Source: an uncultured bacterium (GTDB taxonomy: Bacteria; Actinomycetota; Actinomycetes; S36-B12). Taken from it: 11,805 nt of DNA. The notes under the pieces are model-generated. The model ran no database searches and was not told the origin of the DNA. It worked only from the letters and a program-made list of their open reading frames with translations. Every line of letters starts with the position of its first letter. The first letter of the stretch is position 1. The stretch lies in contig CAJBMR010000301.1 of NCBI GenBank assembly GCA_903954205.1, positions 1 to 11,805 on the forward strand, read 5' to 3'. Below, piece by piece: positions 1 through 4,744 of this stretch. A program made the translations under genes and the position numbers.

Positions 1-1
1 C

Positions 2-1720
2 GCGGCAGCGATGCCGGCGACGAGTGCAGCGGCCGCGCCCGCTGAGCCCGCGGCGCGCGCCGCGTGGCCGGCCAAGCAGGCCTGGGAGCAGCTGCGTCGC
101 CAGGTCGGCGGTCGCCTCATCCGCCCGGCTAAGCCCTGGGCCAACCTCAAGCCCGGGGTCGACGTACCCGCGAAGTTTAGGAATCCCTGGTACCTCGAGG
201 AGCAGGCGGGCGCCACGCAGTCGACCGGAATGTTCAAGGCATGGCAGTCCACGCCCAGCGGGTACGCCGTCGCCGCGGAGAGCGGCAAGGACATCCAGGC
301 AGCGGTCAACTTCGCGCGCAAGAACGATGTGCGCCTCGTGGTCAAGGGCACGGGCCATGACTACTACGGCCGCTCGTGCGGCCCGAGCGAATCCCTGCTC
401 ATCTGGACGCACAACATGCGTCAGGTCATCGTGCACGATTCCTTCGTGCCCAAGGGTGCTCCTCTGGGTATGGCCGGTGTCCCCGCGGTGACGACCACAG
501 CGGGCAACCGGTGGCTCGAGGCTTACAAGATCGCCTCGGCCAACGGGCTTTATATCCAGGGCGGCGGGTGCACGAGTGTCGGCGCATGCGGTGGCTTCGC
601 GCTCGGAGGTGGCTTCGGCTCCTTCAGCAAGCGCTTCGGCAGCGGTGCTGCCGGCGTGCTCGAGCTGACCGTGGTCCTCGCCAGCGGCAAGATCGTCACG
701 GCCAACGCCTATCAGAACGACGACCTCTACTGGGCCCTGCGCGGAGGCGGCGGAGGCACCTTCGGCGTGGTCACGCACATGACCTACATCGCTCACCCCG
801 AGCCCACCATCTCGGGCTGGATCGGCGGGCCCATCACCGCCAAGTCGGATGCGGCGTACCTCGAGCTCCTCCAGCGCTACGTCGAGTTCGCGGGATCGAC
901 GCTCACCGATCCCAAGTGGGGCGAGGGCGTGATCCTCAATGAGGCCTATGCGATGGCCGAGGAGTTCGACACCGGGCTCAACGTCATGCAGGTCGGCACG
1001 ACGTTCCTCGACATCACGACCGAAGCAGCCGAGGCTGCCTGGGAGCCCTTCCTCGCTCCGCTACGTGCTCGCCCGGAGGACTTCACGGTCGACGTGAAGT
1101 TCAGTTCCCAGCCCTTCCGCAACCGCTGGAACCCGACCACGCGCGAGGCGATCTTCGACAACCGGCGCAATGCCCCGGCTGGCTACTTCTGGTGGACCGG
1201 CAATGCGGCTGAGGTCGGCGCCTACTGGGGCGCCTACGACGGCCGCGGCGTGCCGTGGTCGATGACGCAGGGTGAAAAGGCGCGCGAGCTAGCCCAGGGA
1301 CTCTTCGATGCCTCGCGCACCTCGCTCATCCTCTGGCAGACCAACAAGGCGCTCTACGGCGAGGATCCCGAGGCCAAGGCGCGCGATCTCACGACCTCGA
1401 TCAACCCGGCGGTCTTCAACAACGTCGCCTTCATCACCGTCGGCGCGTGGAAGCAGGGTAGGTACCCCGGTATCGATGGACATGAGCCCGATCGCGCGGT
1501 GTCGCAGGCGCAGTACGACGGCGTGATGGCAGCGTCAGCGGCCATTCACAAGGCAACGCCGGGTGGCGGGTCCTACTCCAACGAGGGCAACTACTTCCAG
1601 AAGGGCTGGCAGACCGAGTTCTGGGGCAGCAACTACCCGCGTCTGCTCGAGGTCAAGAAGAAGTACGACCCCACGAACCTCTTCACCGTGCACAAGGGTG
1701 TCGGCAGCGAGGGTTACTAG
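2..1720 (+). CDS. FAD-linked oxidoreductase, berberine bridge enzyme-like (5' partial)
   Basis: This is probably an exported flavoenzyme that oxidises a small molecule using covalently bound FAD; its substrate cannot be told. Numbering from the ATG at 11, a PCMH-type FAD-binding domain covers about residues 75-260. His116 in KGTGHDYYGRS and Cys187 in GGGCTSVGACGG sit at the two places where berberine bridge enzymes attach FAD, so bicovalent flavin is expected. The glycine-rich FALGGGFG and LRGGGGGTFGVVT stretches fit the same fold. The last 50 residues match the BBE domain (NYFQKGW, FWGSNYPRLLEVKKKYDP, N-F). The frame stays open to the window edge, and the ATG at 11 has no ribosome site. The Ala/Pro-rich stretch around it looks like the tail of a signal peptide, so the true start is probably outside the window. 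The family call is strong. Export is inferred. Confidence 0.88.
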   Translation, partial: AAAMPATSAAAAPAEPAARAAWPAKQAWEQLRRQVGGRLIRPAKPWANLKPGVDVPAKFRNPWYLEEQAGATQSTGMFKAWQSTPSGYAVAAESGKDIQAAVNFARKNDVRLVVKGTGHDYYGRSCGPSESLLIWTHNMRQVIVHDSFVPKGAPLGMAGVPAVTTTAGNRWLEAYKIASANGLYIQGGGCTSVGACGGFALGGGFGSFSKRFGSGAAGVLELTVVLASGKIVTANAYQNDDLYWALRGGGGGTFGVVTHMTYIAHPEPTISGWIGGPITAKSDAAYLELLQRYVEFAGSTLTDPKWGEGVILNEAYAMAEEFDTGLNVMQVGTTFLDITTEAAEAAWEPFLAPLRARPEDFTVDVKFSSQPFRNRWNPTTREAIFDNRRNAPAGYFWWTGNAAEVGAYWGAYDGRGVPWSMTQGEKARELAQGLFDASRTSLILWQTNKALYGEDPEAKARDLTTSINPAVFNNVAFITVGAWKQGRYPGIDGHEPDRAVSQAQYDGVMAASAAIHKATPGGGSYSNEGNYFQKGWQTEFWGSNYPRLLEVKKKYDPTNLFTVHKGVGSEGY

Positions 1721-1756
1721 CCGCTCGGCGTAGGTCGCCGCGAGTGCGGGTTGGTC

Positions 1757-1801
1757 ATTGTGCGGCTCAGTGCGAGTGACATCGATACTCAGCCGCACAA
1801 T
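1757..1801. terminator. Inverted repeat between convergent genes, likely bidirectional terminator
   Basis: ATTGTGCGGCT (1757-1767) is the exact reverse complement of AGCCGCACAAT (1791-1801). After one C/C mismatch, AGT (1769-1771) pairs with ACT (1787-1789), leaving a 15-base loop. The hairpin lies in the 99-base gap between the oxidoreductase stop (1720) and the DUF5302 stop (1820), which run toward each other. There is no clear T-tract on either side, so classical intrinsic termination is not certain, although GC-rich actinobacteria often lack one. A smaller stem, CGGCG/CGCCG with a five-base loop, lies at 1726-1740 just after the oxidoreductase stop. Nothing else is seen in this gap. Confidence 0.5.
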
Positions 1802-1819
1802 TCACCTGAGACGCGGGTC

Positions 1820-2014
1820 CTAGCCGCTCTTGCGGCGGAACTCCCGCTTGCCCCCGGCCTTGGCCGAGGAGCCCTTGGATGACCCGCCGGACGAGGACTG
1901 GCCCTGGCCCTGGTGTCCGCCCTGGGCCTTCTTGCGCTCCAGGGCCTGGCGGTAGCGCTCCTTCGGATCGTCCGAGGGTGCGTCGGCTGCGGGCTTGTCC
2001 TGGTCGTCGGCCAT
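1820..2014 (-). CDS. Small DUF5302 family protein
   Basis: This is a 64-residue, highly charged, low-complexity protein of unknown function. The N-terminal part is acidic (MADDQDKPAADAPSDDPKE). A short helix follows (ERYRQALERKKAQ), then a Gly/Ser/Gln-rich linker, and the protein ends in REFRRKSG. An acidic head, the pattern K-(E/R)-x-(F/Y)-R-x-ALERK and a terminal FRRKSG are the features I associate with the actinobacterial DUF5302 family, whose members are of similar size. The ATG at 2014 was chosen because it begins this conserved unit and has TGAGG just upstream. The reading frame continues further upstream, but there it lies inside the PemK-like gene and looks like shadow. It starts 16 bases after that gene's stop, so it is probably the last gene of the cluster. 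Confidence 0.75.
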   Translation of the reverse strand: MADDQDKPAADAPSDDPKERYRQALERKKAQGGHQGQGQSSSGGSSKGSSAKAGGKREFRRKSG

Positions 2015-2030
2015 GGCCTCAGTCTGCCAG

Positions 2031-2516
2031 TCAGGGGAGTGGGCGGCCGAGGATGCGTCGGAGTCCGTCGCGCAGCGTCCAGGATTGCGGGCTCGAGGTG
2101 GGTGCGGCCTTCGTCCCCATGGCCGCGAGGACCGAGTCGTACGTCGCTCGCGGAAGGACGGCGCCCTCGCGACGCACCGCATCGGCGGGTACGGCGAGCA
2201 AGCGATCGCGGCGTAGCCAACTGGGCCGGCCATCGTGATCCCACGGCCCGGATCCGATGGCGAGCCAGTTCTGGTCGCCACCGTGATCGCGGCTCGACAG
2301 CATCATCCCGACGAGGCGGCCGTCTTCCGCTCGACCGAGAATCGCGATGGGCCGGTCCTTGCCGAGATGAGCCTCCTCCTCGAAGGAGACCCACGTCCAC
2401 ACGACCTCTCCCGGGTCCGGGTCGCCATCCATCTCCGGGGAGTACTCCCAGGTCACCACACCTCGATAGGTGTGCGCGCCACCGCGCTCGGGCGCGGGCT
2501 CCCCGGTCTCGCTCAT
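2031..2516 (-). CDS. PemK/MazF-like family protein
   Basis: This 161-residue soluble protein resembles the PemK/MazF fold, whose best-known members are mRNA-cleaving toxins. Residues 33-62 read as a variant of the family's first strands: DPGEVVW (compare GDIVW) and GKDRPIAILGR (compare K-RPvlVl). A turn near residues 71-80 follows (MMLSSRDHGG, with Ser74/Ser75 where MazF has its polar active-site residue). The aromatic-rich segment WLAIGSGPWD and LRRDRLLAVP complete the domain, followed by a 25-residue low-complexity tail. The ATG at 2516 overlaps the stop of the membrane-protein gene by one base (TGATG), implying translational coupling. No antitoxin-sized partner with a DNA-binding or acidic antidote sequence is adjacent. 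The actinobacterial branch with W-x-W and a long insert is often solitary and may not be a toxin. Fold assignment is fairly sure; activity is unknown. Confidence 0.72.
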   Translation of the reverse strand: MSETGEPAPERGGAHTYRGVVTWEYSPEMDGDPDPGEVVWTWVSFEEEAHLGKDRPIAILGRAEDGRLVGMMLSSRDHGGDQNWLAIGSGPWDHDGRPSWLRRDRLLAVPADAVRREGAVLPRATYDSVLAAMGTKAAPTSSPQSWTLRDGLRRILGRPLP

Positions 2517-2983
2517 CAGCCCCTGAGGGACAGGAGCGCGATGAGGTAGGAGATGGGCAAGCCGAAGTCATAGAGCAGGATCAGCGTGTTGCCGGGTGCG
2601 AAGTTCTTGACCTTCACCATCTCGCGCACGTGATTGGCGCCCGCGAGGACAAGGAAGACCGACTGCGCCACGGCGATCGGCAGCCACGCGGGCTCGGAGC
2701 TATTGGCGGCGATGATGCCGGCAAGGCCGAGGCCCAGTGAGACGAATCCGATCTCGTACTGGAACCCGTTCGTCTGCCACCCAATCCTCTTGGCGGTGCT
2801 CTTGGCGAAGACCGTGTGCATCACGGCGCTGGCCAGGAACATGAAGCCACCGGGGATGAAGAGCAGCCAGCGCATGGCGGATGCCATGGTGGACTCGTCG
2901 GGGGTGCCACCGGGAGCGGCGACATCCAGCAGGGTGAGGACCCACGCGATGACCAGGGTGATGAACGGAACAAGAATGCCCAT
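2516..2983 (-). CDS. Small integral membrane protein, DUF6790-like
   Basis: This 155-residue protein has about five hydrophobic segments, near residues 2-19, 37-60, 78-94, 98-116 and 134-152, so it is an inner-membrane protein. The motif FQYEIGFVSLGLGLAG (74-89), just after a conserved GWQT turn, resembles DUF6790 proteins, whose function is unknown. The match is from memory of the motif and is moderate. The ATG at 2983 begins directly with the first helix. Longer in-frame starts add a basic, non-hydrophobic stretch that runs into the coding end of the dehydrogenase gene. No strong ribosome site precedes 2983. A GTG 11 codons upstream is an alternative start. It lies 59 bases after the dehydrogenase stop, and its own stop overlaps the PemK-like start. 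Confidence 0.72.
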   Translation of the reverse strand: MGILVPFITLVIAWVLTLLDVAAPGGTPDESTMASAMRWLLFIPGGFMFLASAVMHTVFAKSTAKRIGWQTNGFQYEIGFVSLGLGLAGIIAANSSEPAWLPIAVAQSVFLVLAGANHVREMVKVKNFAPGNTLILLYDFGLPISYLIALLSLRG

Positions 2984-3042
2984 ATTCGGAATGTAGCGAC
3001 GCAGCGGAGAGGTCACAAGGCTTTGCGGCGCGTGTCCCGTGC

Positions 3043-3888
3043 TCAGGGAGCCAGGCTCTCCTCGAGCGCTCGGCGCATGACGTCGGCATCGAGGTCTTGC
3101 CCGGTCCACAGGCGCGCATTGGTGAGGGCCTGATTGACGAGCATGCCGAGGCCCTGCAGGGTCGTCGCTCCACGTGCGGCAGCTCGCTGGAGGAAGACCG
3201 TGTCGGGTGGATTCGCCACGACATCGGCGACCACCATGCCGGGACGGATCGTCGCGTCATCGACATCAGGGGTATCCGTGCTGGGGTAGAAGCCGATCGA
3301 GGTGGCATTGACGAGAATGTCGACGCTCTCGGGCACGGCGTACGCACCCGACCACGTGACGAAATGAGCCGTTGCCGGCGTGCGGTCGGCGACAAGTGCA
3401 GCGAGTTCCTCGCCGCGGTCCGGAGTGCGATTGACGATGGTGACGGAGCGGGCTCCGGCGAGCGCCGACTCGACGGCAATCGCGCGTGCTGCACCCCCCG
3501 CCCCGAGGACGACCATGTCGCGGCCGGTCGGATCGATCACCGTGCGCAGTGACCGCACGAAGCCCTGGCCGTCTGTGTTTTCTCCCGTGAGGTGACCGTC
3601 CCGGTTGATGACGCAGTTGACCGCACCGATGATGCCCGCGGACGGCGCCATCGCGTCGAGGTAGTCGAGGATCGCCACCTTGTGTGGGATCGAGCAGTTG
3701 AATCCGAGCCAGCCCATGCCGATGGCGCCGCGCACTGCATCGCCCAGCCGCTCAGGAGGGACCTCGCAGTTGATGTAGCGGACATCCAGCCCCGCGTGGG
3801 CGTAGGCCGCCTCCATGACGGCAACGGTGGGGTTCTGCGCGGCTGACGTGGCAAATGAGCCGGTCAGGTCAGCGAGGAATCCGGTCAT
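3043..3888 (-). CDS. Shikimate dehydrogenase-like NADP-dependent oxidoreductase (AroE family)
   Basis: This 281-residue soluble enzyme has the shikimate dehydrogenase fold. That family reduces 3-dehydroshikimate to shikimate in aromatic amino acid synthesis. Catalytic Lys70 (NCSIPHK) and Asp106 (GENTDGQGF) are present, as is the GAVN motif at 88-91. The Rossmann loop is GAGGAARA at 129-136. NRTPDR at 153-158 is the form that binds the NADP phosphate. NATSIG (194-199) and GLGMLVNQA (246-254) complete the signature. The N-terminal substrate loop is different: where AroE has a Ser-x-Ser-Pro motif that binds the shikimate carboxylate, this protein reads SFATSAAQNP. It may therefore be an AroE paralogue acting on a related compound such as quinate or an aminoshikimate. 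The ATG at 3888 follows a strong ribosome site, GAGGAGGGG. It is first in a four-gene minus-strand cluster. Confidence 0.85.
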   Translation of the reverse strand: MTGFLADLTGSFATSAAQNPTVAVMEAAYAHAGLDVRYINCEVPPERLGDAVRGAIGMGWLGFNCSIPHKVAILDYLDAMAPSAGIIGAVNCVINRDGHLTGENTDGQGFVRSLRTVIDPTGRDMVVLGAGGAARAIAVESALAGARSVTIVNRTPDRGEELAALVADRTPATAHFVTWSGAYAVPESVDILVNATSIGFYPSTDTPDVDDATIRPGMVVADVVANPPDTVFLQRAAARGATTLQGLGMLVNQALTNARLWTGQDLDADVMRRALEESLAP

Positions 3889-3912
3889 GGTCCCCTCCTC
3901 TCGGTCCGGTCG

Positions 3913-3918
3913 AGCCTA
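3913..3918 (-). promoter_or_regulatory. Possible -10 box for the dehydrogenase cluster
   Basis: On the minus strand the hexamer reads TAGGCT, fitting the actinobacterial TANNNT pattern. Transcription would start near 3906, leaving an 18-base leader that carries the GAGGAGGGG ribosome site (3892-3900) before the ATG at 3888. No convincing -35 box is seen. It lies in the 48-base gap between divergent genes, where a promoter is needed. This is a motif reading only. Confidence 0.35.
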
Positions 3919-3924
3919 GTGGGC

Positions 3925-3930
3925 CATGAT
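3925..3930 (+). promoter_or_regulatory. Possible -10 box for the ProC-like gene
   Basis: The hexamer CATGAT differs from TATAAT at two positions. It is placed so that the predicted transcription start falls on the A of the ATG at 3937, which would make the message leaderless. No ribosome site precedes that ATG, which agrees with this reading. The hexamer is weak on its own. Confidence 0.25.
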
Positions 3931-3936
3931 GCGCGC

Positions 3937-4710
3937 ATGGCACGTATCGGATTCCTCGGAGTGGGCACGATTTCGGAGGCCATGGTCCGTGCGATGGCCG
4001 GACGCGAAGGGCACGACGACCAGATCTTCCTCTCCCCGCGTTCGCAGGAGAGGTCGAGCCGCCTGGCTGACGAGTTCCCGTCGTGCCTGCGGTGTGAATC
4101 GAATCAGGCTGTCATCGATGCGAGTGAGATCGTCGTTCTCGGCATGCGCCCGCAGCAGCTCGATGAGGCGCTCGAGGGTCTCGTGTTCAGAGACGACCAG
4201 GTGATCGCAAGCCTTATTGCTGGGACACCGCCGAGCGGGATCGCACCCCTGGTCGCGCCTGCGCACCGCGTATGCCAGCTCATCCCCCTGCCCGCGATTG
4301 CGCTGCGACGGGGGCCCCTCGTCATCAGCCCACCGATCCCCGAGGTCGTCGCGGCGCTCGCCGGCCTAGGCGAGATCGTGACCCTCGATGACGAGTCCCT
4401 CATCCGCACATTGAGTTGCGCCTCGGCGTTCATGTCCACCTACTACGAGATGCAGAACGCCCTGATTGCCTGGATTGTCGAGCAGGGCATCGATGAGGAG
4501 ACGGCGTCACGCTACGTCCGAGCTGAGCTCGATGGCCTCGCCGCAGTCGGCCTGGCGACCCGCGATGCCGAGCGCCTCGCCTTGCCGATGGAGCACCAGA
4601 CCAAGGGGGGCCTCAATGAGCGTGTCCGTGCCCAACTCCTCGCATCCGGCTGGTTTGGGACTTTGATTGATGCAATTGACAGCACTTATCGCGGCGCACG
4701 ACTGCGCTAG
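3937..4710 (+). CDS. Pyrroline-5-carboxylate reductase-like protein (ProC family, divergent)
   Basis: This 257-residue protein has the two-domain layout of pyrroline-5-carboxylate reductase, which makes proline with NADPH. The N-terminal Rossmann motif is GFLGVGTISEAM (5-16), with SPRS (33-36) in the cofactor-binding region. VLGMRPQQ (67-74) corresponds to the family's V-K-P-Q and ASLIAGTP (91-98) to S-I-A-G. The usual MPNTP is replaced by LIPLPAIALRRGP (115-127). In the helical dimerisation domain the catalytic SPGGTT is replaced by EHQTKGGLNE (219-228), and the S-G-S-G-P-A-Y motif is absent (SCASAFMSTYY). Proline synthesis is therefore doubtful; it may be a paralogue with another imine or keto substrate. 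The ATG at 3937 begins the Rossmann strand. A GTG at 3919 is a less likely alternative. It is divergent from the AroE-like gene and 34 bases upstream of the ABC fusion gene. Confidence 0.78.
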   Translation: MARIGFLGVGTISEAMVRAMAGREGHDDQIFLSPRSQERSSRLADEFPSCLRCESNQAVIDASEIVVLGMRPQQLDEALEGLVFRDDQVIASLIAGTPPSGIAPLVAPAHRVCQLIPLPAIALRRGPLVISPPIPEVVAALAGLGEIVTLDDESLIRTLSCASAFMSTYYEMQNALIAWIVEQGIDEETASRYVRAELDGLAAVGLATRDAERLALPMEHQTKGGLNERVRAQLLASGWFGTLIDAIDSTYRGARLR

Positions 4711-4735
4711 AGGTGCTGCGACCTGATTCGCCACC

Positions 4736-4741
4736 TATAGT
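4736..4741 (+). promoter_or_regulatory. -10 box of a probable leaderless promoter
   Basis: TATAGT is close to the TATAAT consensus. It sits in the 34-base gap before the hydrolase-ABC gene. The expected transcription start, seven bases after the hexamer, is 4748, which is the A of the second of two tandem ATG codons (4745 and 4748). No ribosome site is present before either ATG, supporting a leaderless message. A clear -35 box is not seen. Confidence 0.55.
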
Positions 4742-4744
4742 CGA

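Noticed and set aside
1..60. Adapter sequence at the left edge to match the right edge
   Set aside because: The first bases read as normal coding DNA continuous with the oxidoreductase and show no adapter match.
1789..2571. 260-residue minus-strand frame, and a 275-residue plus-strand frame at 1913-2740
   Set aside because: Both are Arg/Pro/Ser-rich shadows across the PemK-like, DUF5302 and membrane-protein genes, which have better family matches and tight gene junctions.
2700..3494. 264-residue minus-strand frame overlapping the AroE-like and membrane-protein genes
   Set aside because: Its Arg/Ser/Pro-rich composition has no domain, and it would replace two genes with clear motifs.
4711..4736. 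Inverted repeat AGGTG/CACCT flanking the gap before the fusion gene, as an operator or terminator
   Set aside because: Only five base pairs with a 16-base loop, and one arm touches the -10 box; such short repeats arise often by chance.
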